Shown: positions 1-12,469 of the stretch, one piece after another
How positions within the stretch are numbered: the stretch's first letter is position 1
Layout: each line of letters opens with the position of its first letter
From: Staphylococcus lutrae
Lineage (GTDB): Bacteria; Bacillota; Bacilli; Staphylococcales; Staphylococcaceae
DNA: 64,000 nt
Reading direction: 5' to 3'
NCBI RefSeq assembly: GCF_002101335.1
Contig: NZ_CP020773.1
Span: forward strand, 2,294,001-2,358,000
Notes under the pieces: model-generated
What the model was told of the DNA's origin: nothing
The model's database searches: none
The model's input: the letters and a program-made list of their open reading frames with translations, nothing else
Made by a program: the position numbers and the translations under genes

Positions 1-258
1 AACCGACTTGTTGGTGAGTATTCATCACGTGCATTAAAAGCCTATGAAGGTGAAGTTGTGCGTGTGCTATGTGAAGGGGCAAGTAAAAAGGATGAAGCGG
101 TACTCGCTGGGTATACTGAGAAAAATAAATTAGTTAATTTCCGCGCACCACAATCAGTGATTGGTAAAATCGTTGACGTTAAAATCATTGAAGCGAAACA
201 ATTTTCTTTAAATGGTGAGTTTGTAGGTGTAAGTGCGCCAACAATGGTGACCGTTTAA
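1..258 (+). CDS. miaB: miaB, 3' end (tRNA methylthiotransferase, TRAM domain)
   Basis: The reading frame is open from the first base of the window and ends at 258, so only the C-terminal ~85 residues are present. They have the look of the TRAM RNA-binding domain that closes MiaB: an early Y-E-G-E-V stretch and a late G-K-I-V-D-V-K-I strand pattern. MiaB is a radical-SAM enzyme that adds a methylthio group to i6A37 of tRNA, the base first modified by MiaA, which is encoded at 13.4 kb in this window. The catalytic iron-sulfur part lies to the left of the window. The next gene begins on the base after the stop codon, so the two are co-transcribed. The identity rests on this tail plus synteny with ricA and mutS. 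Confidence 0.8.
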   Translation, partial: NRLVGEYSSRALKAYEGEVVRVLCEGASKKDEAVLAGYTEKNKLVNFRAPQSVIGKIVDVKIIEAKQFSLNGEFVGVSAPTMVTV

Positions 259-633
259 ATGAACTCACGTGAAAATATTTTAGCGCGTGCTCGTGAATTG
301 AGTACATCGCTTCAATCATTGGAGACCATTCAAGCCTATCAACGTGTCGAAGCACAAATTCATCAAAATCAACGGATTTCCCAATACATGGCGGAGTTAA
401 AAGCGAATCAAAAACAATCCGTCAATCTACAAAATTATGATAAACCTTTGGCATTCGAACAATCAGAAGCAAAAATTGAAGCATTACAAAAGAAAATGAA
501 TCATATGCCTATTGTCAATGAATTCAAAGTTGCACAACAGGAAGCGAACACCTTGCTACAAGTGGTGATTGGGACGTTATCGTCAAAAATTGGACAAGAA
601 AACTTTGAGGTTGAGGACCATAAAAAGATGTAA
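259..633 (+). CDS. ricA: YlbF/YmcA family regulator (RicA)
   Basis: A 124-residue, mostly helical, Gln/Lys/Glu-rich protein that starts directly after the miaB stop codon. Length, the N-terminal pattern of a short acyl-like helix followed by a long amphipathic helix, and the position behind miaB match YmcA (RicA) of Bacillus and staphylococci. In Bacillus RicA forms a complex with RicT and RicF that stimulates RNase Y-dependent mRNA processing and affects biofilm and competence. No catalytic motif is expected or seen. Its role here is inferred from the family; the tight coupling to miaB is seen directly. Confidence 0.75.
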   Translation: MNSRENILARARELSTSLQSLETIQAYQRVEAQIHQNQRISQYMAELKANQKQSVNLQNYDKPLAFEQSEAKIEALQKKMNHMPIVNEFKVAQQEANTLLQVVIGTLSSKIGQENFEVEDHKKM

Positions 634-702
634 TTTAAGAATGTTAAATTGTTCTGAAAATGAAATGGCTGAATCTCTCGCCTATAGAGGAGCGTGATAC
701 GT

Positions 703-1230
703 TTGAACACACGTAAACTAACACTGACCGCGCTCTTTATTGCAGTCAATGTTGTATTAAGCACAGTTGTTGTGATTCCATTAGGACCGATTAAAGCTGC
801 ACCTGTTCAACATTTTGTAAATGTATTAAGTGTAGTCATTCTCGGCCCGTGGTACGCCCTTGTGCAAGCATTTTTATCATCAACTATACGTATTTTATTC
901 GGTACGGGAACGCTTTTTGCTTTTCCAGGGAGTATGATTGGCGTATTGCTAGCAAGTTTATTTTACTATGTGAATCGTCATCTTTTCGTTGCGGCTATTG
1001 GAGAAGTGATTGGTACAGGTATCATTGGGAGTCTCATGTGTATACCGCTTGCTTGGCTGTTACAAATTGACCATTTTTTAATCAAACCATTGATGGCGGT
1101 TTTTATCGTTTCAAGCTTTATCGGTGCGACAATGAGTTATATCTTATTGATTATTTTGAAATGTCGAGGGTTACTGACTTATCTCGATTTAGAACAAAAG
1201 CATCGCTATCGTGGAAGAAATCGTTTTTAA
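703..1230 (+). CDS. thiW: ThiW-like ECF transporter substrate-binding membrane protein
   Basis: A 175-residue hydrophobic protein with about five to six membrane spans, and near its start the T-R-K-L-T-L-T-A-L-F-I-A pattern typical of S components of energy-coupling-factor transporters. Overall sequence feel and size fit ThiW, thought to import the thiazole precursor of thiamine. I place the start at the TTG at 703 because a GGAG at 689-692 lies at the right distance; the upstream in-frame GTG at 694 is too close to that Shine-Dalgarno site. No thiamine-pyrophosphate riboswitch fits in the short gap before it. A hairpin terminator follows. Substrate assignment is inference. Confidence 0.65.
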   Translation: MNTRKLTLTALFIAVNVVLSTVVVIPLGPIKAAPVQHFVNVLSVVILGPWYALVQAFLSSTIRILFGTGTLFAFPGSMIGVLLASLFYYVNRHLFVAAIGEVIGTGIIGSLMCIPLAWLLQIDHFLIKPLMAVFIVSSFIGATMSYILLIILKCRGLLTYLDLEQKHRYRGRNRF

Positions 1231-1292
1231 ATAGTAAATTGACCATGCTTGCATGACGATCATATTCAAGCGATATCGTACATGATACGAGG

Positions 1293-1333
1293 GACTGGGG
1301 GCTTAAACGGCGTGTTTATTCTCTCAGTCTTTT
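1293..1333 (+). terminator. Intrinsic terminator after thiW
   Basis: GACTG at 1293-1297 pairs with CAGTC at 1325-1329, with further G-C/G-U pairs inside, followed by TTTT. It ends the miaB-ricA-thiW unit ahead of mutS. Confidence 0.55.
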
Positions 1334-1470
1334 GTACTTTATTGCTAGGATTGAGGTCAGTCGTAAGCAAGGGTTAATCGTAAGTGAAGGCACGTCACGT
1401 GTATCAAAATATCAGCACGTGAGCAAAATCATACATAAACTTAATATTAAAAAAGGATTGTGAAAAATAT

Positions 1471-4062
1471 ATGGCAAATGTCACACCAATGATGAAGCAA
1501 TATATGAATATTAAAGCACAACATGAAGATGCATTATTGTTTTTCAGACTCGGAGATTTTTATGAGATGTTTTACGATGATGCGATTACAGCTTCGCGTG
1601 TCCTAGAAATTACGTTGACGAAGCGGGATGCTAAAAAAGAGAATCCTATACCGATGGCAGGTGTTCCTTATCATTCGGCGGAAGGCTATATCGAAACGTT
1701 AATTCAAAATGGCTATAAGGTAGCGATATGCGAACAAATGGAAGACCCAAGGCAAGTAAAAGGCATGGTCAAGCGTGAAGTGGTTCGTGTGATCACGCCA
1801 GGGACGGTCATGGAAAAAGGTGGGATTGACGATACACAAAATAACTATATTTTAAGTTTTGTGAAGGACGACGGTTATGCATTAAGTTATTGTGATGTAT
1901 CTACAGGAGAATTAAAAGTCACGCACTTTGAAGATGAAAGTACATTAATTAATGAAATCACGACGATTCATCCCAATGAAATTGTTGTGACACAAACATT
2001 ATCAGAGTCATTAAAGCGACAACTCAGTGTGATTACTGAGACCATAACGGTAGTTAAAACGATTTCCGAACAGCCATACGCAGCGAATGACATGACCCAC
2101 CCATTGATGCACCAAGCCGTGCAGATTGTATTAGATTATATTTATGATACGCAAAAAAGAGACTTATCTCATATTGAAACGGCGATTGCGTATCAAGCGC
2201 TTGATTATATGAAAATGGATTTTTATGCCAAACGCAATTTGGAATTAACAGAAAGCATCCGACTCAAATCGAAAAAAGGGACATTGCTTTGGTTGATGGA
2301 TAAGACGAAAACACCAATGGGGGCACGTCGGCTTAAACAGTGGATTGACCGTCCACTCATTCAACAAGCTGAAATTTCAAAACGTCATGATGCAGTGGAA
2401 CAATTTTTACAATACTTTATTGAACGAGATACGTTGCGACAATATTTGACAGAAGTGTATGACATCGAACGATTAGTTGGACGTGTGAGTTTTGGTAATG
2501 TCAATGCGAAAGACTTAGTTCAGCTCAAGCATTCCATTGCACAAATCCCTTCTATAAAGGCATTGTTACAATCCATTGAACATGCGTCTATTGCACATTT
2601 TAATGCTTTAGAGCCACTCGATGATTTGCTACATCTATTATCGGAAAGTCTCGTGGATGAGCCGCCACTATCTGTAAAAGAAGGTGGTTTGTTCAAAACA
2701 GGATTCAACGAGGCGTTAGATCAATATTTAGATGCTTCAAAAAATGGTAAGCAGTGGCTAGCTCAATTGCAGGCACAAGAACGTGAGCGTACAGGGATAA
2801 AGTCATTAAAAATTAGCTTCAACAAAGTATTTGGTTATTATATTGAAATTACACGAGCCAATTTATCCCAGTTTAACCCTGCCGATTATGGTTATGAACG
2901 GAAGCAGACCTTATCGAATGCTGAACGTTTTATCACTGATGAATTAAAGGAAAAAGAAGCGATTATTTTAGGCGCACAAGAAAAGGCGATTGAACTTGAA
3001 TATCAATTATTTGTTGGGCTACGTGAAAAAGTGAAAAGTTATACCGAAAGGCTACAACAACAAGCCAAAATTATTTCGGAAATCGATTGTTTACAAAGTT
3101 TTGCGGAAATTGCACAACAATATCACTATGTTCGACCACAGTTTAGCGAAGATCAAACACTTCAGTTAGTTGATTCAAGGCATCCAGTAGTAGAACGCGT
3201 AATGGATTATAACGATTATGTCCCAAATGATTGCTACCTCGATCGAGATCAGTTTATTTATTTAATTACTGGACCGAATATGTCAGGGAAATCGACGTAT
3301 ATGCGTCAAGTGGCAATTATTAGCATCATGGCACAAATGGGCGCGTTTGTCCCTTGTGAACGTGCAATTTTGCCGCTGTTTGATCAAATTTTCACACGTA
3401 TTGGTGCAGCGGACGATCTGGTTTCTGGTAAAAGTACATTTATGGTGGAAATGCTAGAAGCACAAAAAGCATTAAAGTATGCCACTGCGAATAGTTTAAT
3501 TATCTTTGATGAAATTGGACGTGGGACGTCGACATATGATGGACTTGCCTTAGCTCAAGCGATGATTGAGTATGTTGCTGAAACTTCACAAGCAAAGACG
3601 TTGTTTTCTACACATTATCACGAACTCACAGAATTAGATCAACAATTGCCGAGTCTTAAAAATGTACACGTTGCGGCAGATGAATATCAAGGAGAATTGA
3701 TATTTCTTCACAAAGTTAAAGATGGCGCAGTCGCAAACAGTTACGGCATTCAAGTTGCACAGCTCGCAAATCTGCCAGAACAAGTCATTGCACGGGCACA
3801 GGTGATATTGGAAGCATTTGAAGCGCATGAGAAAACCAGTGTGTCACATGACGATAGTGGTGATGTGGCACAAAAATCTAACTTGAGTACAACCAATCAG
3901 CCTAGCGGTGCGACGCAATTTGAACAACCGACTTTCGATTTATTTGTACCAGAAGTTGAGCAAAGTGAAGTAGAACTTGAAATTAAAAATTTAAACCTCT
4001 CACAAATGACACCCATAGAAGCGTTAGTAAAATTAAGCGAACTTCAAAATAGATTACGATAG
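1471..4062 (+). CDS. mutS: DNA mismatch repair protein MutS
   Basis: An 863-residue MutS of normal length. The mismatch-reading Phe-Tyr-Glu is at residues 30-32 (within G-D-F-Y-E-M-F). The ATPase domain has the Walker [11 protein letters not shown] near residue 601 and a Walker [11 protein letters not shown] near 678. A C-terminal tail rich in Gln, Ser and Glu precedes the stop. MutS binds mismatches and recruits MutL, whose gene begins 12 bases later; the two form the usual mutSL operon. The start ATG at 1471 is followed by the conserved M-M-K-Q-Y segment. Confidence 0.97.
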   Translation: MANVTPMMKQYMNIKAQHEDALLFFRLGDFYEMFYDDAITASRVLEITLTKRDAKKENPIPMAGVPYHSAEGYIETLIQNGYKVAICEQMEDPRQVKGMVKREVVRVITPGTVMEKGGIDDTQNNYILSFVKDDGYALSYCDVSTGELKVTHFEDESTLINEITTIHPNEIVVTQTLSESLKRQLSVITETITVVKTISEQPYAANDMTHPLMHQAVQIVLDYIYDTQKRDLSHIETAIAYQALDYMKMDFYAKRNLELTESIRLKSKKGTLLWLMDKTKTPMGARRLKQWIDRPLIQQAEISKRHDAVEQFLQYFIERDTLRQYLTEVYDIERLVGRVSFGNVNAKDLVQLKHSIAQIPSIKALLQSIEHASIAHFNALEPLDDLLHLLSESLVDEPPLSVKEGGLFKTGFNEALDQYLDASKNGKQWLAQLQAQERERTGIKSLKISFNKVFGYYIEITRANLSQFNPADYGYERKQTLSNAERFITDELKEKEAIILGAQEKAIELEYQLFVGLREKVKSYTERLQQQAKIISEIDCLQSFAEIAQQYHYVRPQFSEDQTLQLVDSRHPVVERVMDYNDYVPNDCYLDRDQFIYLITGPNMSGKSTYMRQVAIISIMAQMGAFVPCERAILPLFDQIFTRIGAADDLVSGKSTFMVEMLEAQKALKYATANSLIIFDEIGRGTSTYDGLALAQAMIEYVAETSQAKTLFSTHYHELTELDQQLPSLKNVHVAADEYQGELIFLHKVKDGAVANSYGIQVAQLANLPEQVIARAQVILEAFEAHEKTSVSHDDSGDVAQKSNLSTTNQPSGATQFEQPTFDLFVPEVEQSEVELEIKNLNLSQMTPIEALVKLSELQNRLR

Positions 4063-4074
4063 AAGGTGAAACGG

Positions 4075-6033
4075 ATGGGGAAAATTAGACGATTACACGC
4101 GTCCTTAGCGAATAAAATTGCAGCGGGCGAAGTGGTTGAACGGCCAAGTTCTGTAGTAAAAGAATTGCTTGAAAATAGTATTGATGCAGGTGCGACAGAA
4201 ATTAATGTTGAAGTTGTTGAGTCGGGTGTTACTTCTATACGTGTGGTAGATAATGGTTCTGGAATTTTACCGGACGATTTACCACTGACGTTCCATAGAC
4301 ATGCAACGAGTAAGTTGATTGAAGATGACGATCTATTTCATATTCGTACTTTAGGGTTTCGGGGTGAAGCGCTAGCCAGTATTGCATCCGTTGCGAAAGT
4401 GACATTACAAACATCTACAGATGGTGTCAATGGCTATGAAGTTTATGCTGAAGAAGGCGAAATTTTGTCGGAAAAACCTGCAAAAGCACGTAAAGGAACG
4501 GATATTCGTGTCGAATCTTTATTTTATAATACACCTGCACGTTTGAAATATATCAAGAGCCTATACACAGAGTTGGGAAAAATAACCGATATTGTCAACC
4601 GTATGGCAATGAGTCATCCTCAAATCCGGATGTCCTTAACAAATGATGGTAAAAAGATACTACAGACGAATGGATCAGGCCGGACAAATGAAGTCATGGC
4701 TGAAATTTATGGTATGAAAGTAGCACGCGATTTAGTACGTGTCGAAGGTGAAACGAGTGACTATCGTATATCTGGTTACGTCGCAAAACCTGAACATTCA
4801 CGTAGCAATCGACATTATATATCTTTATTCATTAATGGGCGTTATATTAAAAATTTCTTGTTAAATAAAGCGGTGCAAGAAGGCTATCACACACTGATGA
4901 TGATTGGGCGCTATCCTATTGTTTATTTGAATATTGAAATGGATCCCATTTTAGTTGATGTGAATGTGCATCCCACTAAATTAGAAGTACGTCTGTCGAA
5001 AGAGGATCAATTATTTGATCTCATTGTTCAAAAGATTCGAGAGGCTTTTAAAGACCAATTGCTCATACCACAAAATGACTTGAAATCTAAATATACACCT
5101 AAAAAAGTATTGCAACAATTTGAACAACAAAAAATGGCCTTTAATCAACAACAGGACGTTGCCTCTAAGCAAGATACGCAAGCACCGTCTTCAACTTCAA
5201 CATCACAGTTGAAGGAGATGACTGTTGAGGAACCGCGTACATCATTTTCTGATTCATCTATGGATGTCATGCCTGACCAGCAAAACATACGACATCATCA
5301 TGACAACGATTTTTCGATAGATGAGCGTAGACATTTTTCTGAATTGACTGGGAGTGACTCTGAGCATTTGCAGTCTGTCAATCGGCACGAAGCAGAACAA
5401 GAAGATACACCACAAACGATTGAGGCAACCTCTCGAACACAATCTAAACGACGTGTTCCGTACATGGAAGTGGTTGGACAAGTACATGGCACGTACATTA
5501 TTGCGCAAAATGATCAAGGCATGTATTTAATTGACCAACATGCGGCCCAGGAACGAATTAAATATGAATATTATCGAGATAAAATCGGCGAAGTCAATAA
5601 TGAAAATCAAAGTTTGCTCATTCCGCTTACTTTTAATTTTTCAAAAGATGAACAGCTCATCATTGAACAGTATCGGGATGCGTTAAAAACAGCGGGAATA
5701 TTTTTAGAACCTTTCGGGGGACATGATTATATTGTCGATAGTTTCCCAGTTTGGTTCCCACAAGAAGACGTTGAGGGTACAATGCGCGATATGATCGAGT
5801 ACGTCATTCGCCATAAAAAAATCGATATTGCAAAGTTTCGAGAAGAAGCGGCGATTATGATGAGTTGTAAGCGGTCTATTAAAGCAAACCACTATTTGAA
5901 ATTGAACGAGATGGCAGATTTGGTCAATCAATTGGGAGAAATGGAAGATCCGTTTACTTGTCCGCATGGAAGACCGGTCATTATTCATTTCACAAATTAT
6001 GAATTAGAACGTTTGTTTAAAAGGATTCAATAA
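4075..6033 (+). CDS. mutL: DNA mismatch repair protein MutL (endonuclease type)
   Basis: A 652-residue MutL. The N-terminal GHKL ATPase has E-L-x-E-N-S-x-D-A-G, D-N-G-S-G-I, R-H-A-T-S-K and G-F-R-G-E-A-L. The C-terminal domain keeps the metal-dependent nuclease motif D-Q-H-A-x-x-E-R-x-K-Y-E, plus S-C-K-R-S-I-K and C-P-H-G-R-P, so this is the nicking type used by organisms without MutH. A Ser/Gln/His-rich linker (about residues 350-470) separates the halves. I chose the ATG at 4075 because AGAAGG at 4061-4066 is correctly spaced; an in-frame GTG at 4066 overlaps that site. Confidence 0.96.
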   Translation: MGKIRRLHASLANKIAAGEVVERPSSVVKELLENSIDAGATEINVEVVESGVTSIRVVDNGSGILPDDLPLTFHRHATSKLIEDDDLFHIRTLGFRGEALASIASVAKVTLQTSTDGVNGYEVYAEEGEILSEKPAKARKGTDIRVESLFYNTPARLKYIKSLYTELGKITDIVNRMAMSHPQIRMSLTNDGKKILQTNGSGRTNEVMAEIYGMKVARDLVRVEGETSDYRISGYVAKPEHSRSNRHYISLFINGRYIKNFLLNKAVQEGYHTLMMIGRYPIVYLNIEMDPILVDVNVHPTKLEVRLSKEDQLFDLIVQKIREAFKDQLLIPQNDLKSKYTPKKVLQQFEQQKMAFNQQQDVASKQDTQAPSSTSTSQLKEMTVEEPRTSFSDSSMDVMPDQQNIRHHHDNDFSIDERRHFSELTGSDSEHLQSVNRHEAEQEDTPQTIEATSRTQSKRRVPYMEVVGQVHGTYIIAQNDQGMYLIDQHAAQERIKYEYYRDKIGEVNNENQSLLIPLTFNFSKDEQLIIEQYRDALKTAGIFLEPFGGHDYIVDSFPVWFPQEDVEGTMRDMIEYVIRHKKIDIAKFREEAAIMMSCKRSIKANHYLKLNEMADLVNQLGEMEDPFTCPHGRPVIIHFTNYELERLFKRIQ

Positions 6034-6056
6034 CATGAGAATTAAAGGAGTTTGCC

Positions 6057-6590
6057 ATGAAGCCACATATTTTACCAGCAATTCGATCGATTAAAGATTT
6101 GGAGAAGTTATTCAAAACGGATTACAAAACATGTGTATTATTAGACACACATATTGGTCATTTGAATGGCATTATGAAACTGATTCAACAACATCAATTA
6201 AAGCCATTTATGCACATTGACTTAATTAAAGGGATGAGTCATGATGAATTTGCTTGCGAATACATTATTCAAACTTATCGGCCCAAAGGTATTGTATCAA
6301 CTAAAACGAAAGTGATTAAAAAAGCAAAAGCATTAGGTGTCGTAACGATTTTTCGTGTTTTTATCATTGATAGTCATGCTTTGGCACGGAGTATTGAACT
6401 CATCCAACGAATTGAACCTGATTATGTTGAAGTCTTACCTGGTATTGCAGATAAAGTGATTCAAGAAATTCATCAAAAAACCGGTGTAACCGTTATCGCG
6501 GGTGGACTCATCAATACACAAGACGAAGTTTCACGTGCGATTCAGAGTGGCGCAGCGTACATTACTACGAGTGAACAATCATTATGGTAA
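6057..6590 (+). CDS. glpP: Glycerol-3-phosphate-responsive antiterminator GlpP
   Basis: A 177-residue protein of the GlpP/YgcP family, with a single TIM-barrel-like domain; the C-terminal V-I-A-G-G-L-I segment is the phosphate-binding loop type of the family. In Bacillus, GlpP bound to glycerol-3-phosphate binds leader mRNA and prevents termination upstream of glpFK and glpD and stabilises glpD mRNA. The targets are visible here: hairpins with T-runs at about 7759-7807 and 10416-10469, directly before glpF and glpD. An AAAGGAG Shine-Dalgarno site precedes the ATG. Confidence 0.92.
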   Translation: MKPHILPAIRSIKDLEKLFKTDYKTCVLLDTHIGHLNGIMKLIQQHQLKPFMHIDLIKGMSHDEFACEYIIQTYRPKGIVSTKTKVIKKAKALGVVTIFRVFIIDSHALARSIELIQRIEPDYVEVLPGIADKVIQEIHQKTGVTVIAGGLINTQDEVSRAIQSGAAYITTSEQSLW

Positions 6591-6613
6591 ATTGAGTAAA
6601 GGGGGTTCGGGTG

Positions 6614-7651
6614 ATGATAAAGACAAAACGATTACAGAAAGGGGACACAATTGCAATTGTATCGCCATCCTCGGGTTTGGCGGGTGAGCCAGACATTTTA
6701 TGGCGAACGCAACAGGGGATTCGTGATATAGAAGCATTGGGTTACCGTGTGAAAGTGATGGAAAATAGTTTAAATGGCATCAAGTGGAATTATGAACATC
6801 CACAAGCACGTGCTGAAATTCTAAATGCAGCATTTGTAGATTCAGAAGTGACTGCCATTTTATCAACAATTGGAGGAAATGAAAGTGTACGTATCATTCC
6901 GTATTTAGACGATGAATTGATTCGTCGAAATCCTAAAATTTTTATTGGCTACTCTGATATCACTCCGCTACACCTTCATTTATATCGTCTTGGCGTAATC
7001 AGTTTTTATGGACCGGCACTATTAACAGATTTTGCTGAAAATGTTCAATTAGACACCTATACGTTGTCGCATTTATTTAGCGTCATTAGCGATACACAAC
7101 CGATAGGAGAGATTGTCCCTTCAAAAGACGTGCGCACTTCCGGTTTGCGTTGGAACTATCATCAACGTCATATTGAGCGAGAAAAACAACCAAATGAGGG
7201 CTATATGTATGTGCAAGGACAAGGGCAAGTGACAGGTGCATTGATTGGCGGGTGTTTTGAATCTTTGGACAAACTTCGAGGCACCCCTTATTTTCCGAGT
7301 TTAGATGAATTTGACGGAAAAATCCTGTTTTTAGAGACATCAGAAGTGCAGATTTCACCTGTGAATTTTGAAGAAACATTGCGTTCTTTTGGATTAATGG
7401 GAATCTTTCATCGCGTTGTAGGTATCCTATTTGGACGTCCCCAAAATGGTGTTCACCAAGAAGCCTATCACGATAAATTACGTCTCATTATGCGTGAATT
7501 TAATCAAGAGCGGTTGCCTATTATGGGGAATGCAAGTTTTGGACATAATGAACCTAAATTTACGCTTCCATATGGCGTCCTTGCGACCCTTTCAGTGGAC
7601 GCCCTTACTTTTAGCATAGATGAAGTGGCGGTTACGGCAGAATCCGATTAA
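6614..7651 (+). CDS. S66 family LD-carboxypeptidase / MccF-like peptidase
   Basis: A 345-residue S66 peptidase. The nucleophile elbow reads I-G-G-N-E-S, with the catalytic Ser followed by V-R, and is followed by the conserved I-G-Y-S-D-I-T segment. A G-A-L-I-G-G-C segment and a late H-N-E-P-K-F-T-L-P-Y-G segment supply the other conserved parts of the fold. The G-G-x-E/D-S form resembles the MccF branch (microcin C self-immunity, cleaves acyl-sulfamoyl adenylates) more than classical LdcA (trims tetrapeptides of peptidoglycan). It sits between glpP and glpF but is not known to act in glycerol metabolism. An AGGGGG Shine-Dalgarno site favours the ATG at 6614. The physiological substrate cannot be told from sequence. 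Confidence 0.8.
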   Translation: MIKTKRLQKGDTIAIVSPSSGLAGEPDILWRTQQGIRDIEALGYRVKVMENSLNGIKWNYEHPQARAEILNAAFVDSEVTAILSTIGGNESVRIIPYLDDELIRRNPKIFIGYSDITPLHLHLYRLGVISFYGPALLTDFAENVQLDTYTLSHLFSVISDTQPIGEIVPSKDVRTSGLRWNYHQRHIEREKQPNEGYMYVQGQGQVTGALIGGCFESLDKLRGTPYFPSLDEFDGKILFLETSEVQISPVNFEETLRSFGLMGIFHRVVGILFGRPQNGVHQEAYHDKLRLIMREFNQERLPIMGNASFGHNEPKFTLPYGVLATLSVDALTFSIDEVAVTAESD

Positions 7652-7696
7652 AGTGTCAAAAGTGATTAAATTGGTTGATATAAGTTGACGAAAATA

Positions 7697-7726
7697 TTGA
7701 CAACGCTTACATTTTCGTTGTAATAT
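7697..7726 (+). promoter_or_regulatory. glpF promoter with overlapping CcpA (cre) site
   Basis: TTGACA at 7697-7702 and TAATAT at 7721-7726 are separated by 18 bases. The 14-mer TGACAACGCTTACA at 7698-7711 matches the cre consensus TGWAANCGNTNWCA at all but one position and overlaps the -35, so catabolite repression by CcpA is predicted. This fits the known carbon-catabolite control of glycerol genes. Binding is inferred. Confidence 0.65.
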
Positions 7727-7758
7727 GATTGCAAGTTGATATTTAGCTAGAGACTAAG

Positions 7759-7808
7759 AGACTTCTATTCGCGTTTAATACTGTTTAATGCGTATTGAAG
7801 TCTTTTTC
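7759..7808 (+). promoter_or_regulatory. glpF leader terminator/antiterminator (GlpP target)
   Basis: AGACTTC at 7759-7765 pairs with GAAGTCT at 7797-7803, with a partly paired inner stem, followed by a T-run. It sits between the promoter and the glpF Shine-Dalgarno site and resembles the glpD leader hairpin (both contain AAGAGACT before the left arm region). Predicted to terminate unless GlpP with glycerol-3-phosphate intervenes. Confidence 0.7.
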
Positions 7809-7829
7809 TATTTAAAGGGAGGAAAAAGA

Positions 7830-8645
7830 ATGAATGTCTACTTAGCCGAGTTTTTCGGTACAGCATTACTTTTACTCATGGGTGGTGGCGTTGTTGCAAA
7901 TGTGAGTTTGAAAAAAACGAACGCCAATGGTGCAGACTGGATTGTTATCGCAATTGGATGGGGCCTCGCAGTAGTATTAGGCGTCTATGCGGTGGGGCAA
8001 ATTTCTGGCGCACATTTAAACCCTGCTGTAACATTAGCCTTAGCCATTAACGGAGATTTTTCATGGGCACAAGTACCTGGTTATATGATTGCGCAATTAC
8101 TGGGTGGTATTTTGGGTGGTATGTTAACTTGGCTCATGTATTTACCGCATTGGCGTGCAACTGAGGAACCTGCAACGAAACTCGGGGTATTTGCAACTGG
8201 TCCTGCATTAAAAAACTATATTGCAAATTTTATATCAGAGATTATCGGAACAGCGGTGTTAACATCAGGACTTTTGTATATCGGTGCGAACAAATTTACA
8301 GATGGTTTAAACCCATTGATTGTTGGCGCATTGATTGTAGCCATCGGTTTAAGTTTAGGAGGTACGACAGGGTATGCGATTAATCCAGCACGGGACTTAG
8401 GCCCACGTATTGCTCATGCGATTTTACCTATTCATGGTAAAGGTTCAAGTGGATGGGGTTATGCGATCGTGCCGGTCATTGGACCACTAGTTGGGGGTAT
8501 GCTAGGGACAGTGTTGTATCGACTCGTATTCAAAAGTATTTTTGATGGATGGACGATTGCAACAATCGTCATTTTAATCCTTACATTATTGTTAGGTAAA
8601 ATTTTAAACCAAAAAACACCTAAAGAAGAAATTGCACAAATATAA
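7830..8645 (+). CDS. glpF: Glycerol uptake facilitator GlpF (aquaglyceroporin)
   Basis: A 271-residue MIP-family channel with six membrane spans and two half-helices. Both pore motifs are present: H-L-N-P-A-V-T in the first half and the altered I-N-P-A-R-D in the second; the Asp after N-P-A-R marks glyceroporins rather than strict water channels. It passively imports glycerol, which GlpK (next gene) traps as glycerol-3-phosphate. The ATG at 7830 follows GGGAGG; the in-frame ATG 42 bases upstream lies inside the leader terminator and is not used. Controlled by GlpP and probably CcpA. Confidence 0.95.
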   Translation: MNVYLAEFFGTALLLLMGGGVVANVSLKKTNANGADWIVIAIGWGLAVVLGVYAVGQISGAHLNPAVTLALAINGDFSWAQVPGYMIAQLLGGILGGMLTWLMYLPHWRATEEPATKLGVFATGPALKNYIANFISEIIGTAVLTSGLLYIGANKFTDGLNPLIVGALIVAIGLSLGGTTGYAINPARDLGPRIAHAILPIHGKGSSGWGYAIVPVIGPLVGGMLGTVLYRLVFKSIFDGWTIATIVILILTLLLGKILNQKTPKEEIAQI

Positions 8646-10367
<1,722 letters not shown>

Positions 10368-10415
10368 GCCGTATGATATACTGTAGGTAAGTTAATAGCA
10401 TAACGCGAGAAAAGA

Positions 10416-10469
10416 AGAGACTTTGTTCGTACAACTTGATGAAGGTGTATAGGCGGAGTCTCTCTTTTT
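10416..10469 (+). promoter_or_regulatory. glpD leader terminator/antiterminator (GlpP target)
   Basis: AGAGACT at 10416-10422 pairs with AGTCTCT at 10457-10463, followed by CTTTTT. It lies between the glpK stop and the glpD Shine-Dalgarno site (GGAGG), in the position where GlpP acts in Bacillus. Predicted regulator: GlpP with glycerol-3-phosphate. Confidence 0.7.
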
Positions 10470-10491
10470 ATGAAATTAGGAGGCGAAATAT

Positions 10492-12162
10492 ATGAGTTTA
10501 TCGACATTGAAACGTGATTCGGTGAAGCAGCGAATGAAAAATGAGGAATATGATGTTATTGTTGTAGGTGGCGGCATTACGGGGGCAGGTGTCGCTTTAG
10601 ATGCATCAGCGAGAGGAATGAAAGTGGCGCTTGTTGAAATGCAAGACTTTGCACAGGGAACGAGTTCACGTTCGACAAAATTAGTACATGGCGGTTTACG
10701 CTACTTAAAGCAATTTCAAGTGGGGGTTGTTGCTGAAACAGGTAAAGAACGTGCCATCGTCTATGAAAATGGGCCACACGTCACGACACCAGAATGGATG
10801 TTATTACCGATGCACAAAGGTGGTACATTTGGTAAATTCTCAACTTCAATCGGCTTAGCGATGTATGACCGATTAGCAGGGGTAAAAAAATCAGAACGAA
10901 AAAAAATGTTAAGTAAGAAAGAAACTTCTGCGAAAGAACCGCTTGTTAAACAAGAAGGATTAAAAGGCGGCGGTTATTACGTAGAATACCGTACGGATGA
11001 TGCACGATTAACGATAGAAGTAATGAAAAAAGCAGCTGAACAAGGTGCAGACATCATGAACTATGTCAAAGTGAATAACTTCTTATATGATCATAAAGAA
11101 AAAGTGAATGGTGTCATGGTGATTGATCGCCTTGCTAATGAAACATTTGAAATTAGAGGTAAAAAAGTCGTGAATGCGACAGGACCTTGGGTAGATGAAG
11201 TGCGTAGTGCAGATTATTCTAAAAACAATAAACAACTGCGATTAACAAAAGGTGTTCACGTTGTTATTGACCAATCGAAGTTCCCATTGCGTCAAGCGGT
11301 ATACTTTGATACTGAGAAAGATGGGCGTATGATTTTTGCGATTCCACGTGATGGCAAGGCGTACGTCGGAACTACAGATACATTTTATAATAATGACAAA
11401 TCAAAACCACTCGTCAACCAAGAAGATCGAGATTATTTGGTTGAAGCGATTAACTACATGTTCCCAACTGTACATGTGACAGATGCAGATATTGAATCGA
11501 CATGGGCAGGCGTTCGTCCGCTTATATATGAAGAAGGAAAAGACCCTTCAGAAATTTCACGAAAAGATGAAGTTTGGGAAGGTAAATCAGGCCTACTTAC
11601 CATTGCAGGAGGAAAATTAACAGGCTATCGTCATATGGCATTAGAAATTGTAGATTTAGTTGAGAAACGACTTAAACAAGAATACAAATTAAAATTTAAT
11701 CAAGTTGACACAAAACATATTCCTATTTCTGGTGGAGATGTTGGAGGTAGTGCAAACTTTGAACAATTTGTTGAAGAGAAAGTGGCGTTAGCAGACGCGT
11801 ATAATCTGGACCAAAACTTAGCACGTCGATTTGCAACAAAATTTGGTTCGAATGTCGACGATTTATTCGAGATTGCGCAAGCAGCACAACATCAAAATAC
11901 AGGCTTGCCGTTAGAACTTTACGTTGAATTAGTCTATGGTGTACAGAACGAGTTAGTGATTAAACCAACGGACTTCTTAGTGCGTCGTACAGGTGCTTTA
12001 TATTTTGATATTGATTCCGTTCTCCGTTATAAAGATACTGTTATCGATGTCTTAGCTGATTTAGTGGGGTACGATGCAAATACAAAAGCGATTTACAAAG
12101 CAGAATTAGAAGAAGCCATTCAAGAAGCACGACACGGTCAACATCAACCAGCTGAAAAATAA
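10492..12162 (+). CDS. glpD: Aerobic glycerol-3-phosphate dehydrogenase
   Basis: A 556-residue FAD enzyme. The dinucleotide-binding fold [10 protein letters not shown] lies at residues 24-33; [12 protein letters not shown] and T-W-A-G-V-R-P-L, both conserved in GlpD, follow. It oxidises glycerol-3-phosphate to dihydroxyacetone phosphate and passes electrons to menaquinone at the membrane, completing the GlpF-GlpK-GlpD route. The C-terminal helical domain is complete. TTAGGAGGCG gives a strong Shine-Dalgarno site. A perfect 12-bp terminator follows. Confidence 0.97.
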   Translation: MSLSTLKRDSVKQRMKNEEYDVIVVGGGITGAGVALDASARGMKVALVEMQDFAQGTSSRSTKLVHGGLRYLKQFQVGVVAETGKERAIVYENGPHVTTPEWMLLPMHKGGTFGKFSTSIGLAMYDRLAGVKKSERKKMLSKKETSAKEPLVKQEGLKGGGYYVEYRTDDARLTIEVMKKAAEQGADIMNYVKVNNFLYDHKEKVNGVMVIDRLANETFEIRGKKVVNATGPWVDEVRSADYSKNNKQLRLTKGVHVVIDQSKFPLRQAVYFDTEKDGRMIFAIPRDGKAYVGTTDTFYNNDKSKPLVNQEDRDYLVEAINYMFPTVHVTDADIESTWAGVRPLIYEEGKDPSEISRKDEVWEGKSGLLTIAGGKLTGYRHMALEIVDLVEKRLKQEYKLKFNQVDTKHIPISGGDVGGSANFEQFVEEKVALADAYNLDQNLARRFATKFGSNVDDLFEIAQAAQHQNTGLPLELYVELVYGVQNELVIKPTDFLVRRTGALYFDIDSVLRYKDTVIDVLADLVGYDANTKAIYKAELEEAIQEARHGQHQPAEK

Positions 12163-12183
12163 TTTTAAAATCGTATTATCACT

Positions 12184-12217
12184 GGGATTGGAACATCATC
12201 TTGTTCCAATCCCTTTA
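12184..12217 (+). terminator. Intrinsic terminator of glpD
   Basis: GGGATTGGAACA at 12184-12195 pairs perfectly with TGTTCCAATCCC at 12202-12213 around a six-base loop, followed by TTTAATT. Confidence 0.85.
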
Positions 12218-12469
12218 ATTCGTTATCAAAATTGCGCTATAAATCGAGGTTTCATATTTTTAAGTCTGCAACTGAGGATGTACGGGATGGAATTGACTTT
12301 TTATAAGAGGCAGTCAAAAGATGTGAGTTGAGCACTCAAATGTCTGTTGAAAAATCAAAAGACAACAAAATACATGTGATCGTTATATGTGATGCACCAT
12401 TAAAGTGTTCAAAATGCGTGAATATGGTAAAGTTGAATTAATGACATAAAATCGGAGAGGTGAGCGAAT
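12218..12469. other. Intergenic region before the interrupted hydrolase gene
   Basis: Apart from a small TTGAGCACTCAA palindrome near 12333 and a GGAGAGG ribosome-binding site before 12470, I see no gene or clear regulatory element. Confidence 0.4.

Noticed and set aside
640..702. Thiamine-pyrophosphate riboswitch before thiW
   Set aside because: The gap is too short and lacks the conserved CTGAGA and related core segments.
5254..5517. Minus-strand frames inside mutL
   Set aside because: They are antisense shadows of the low-complexity linker of MutL.
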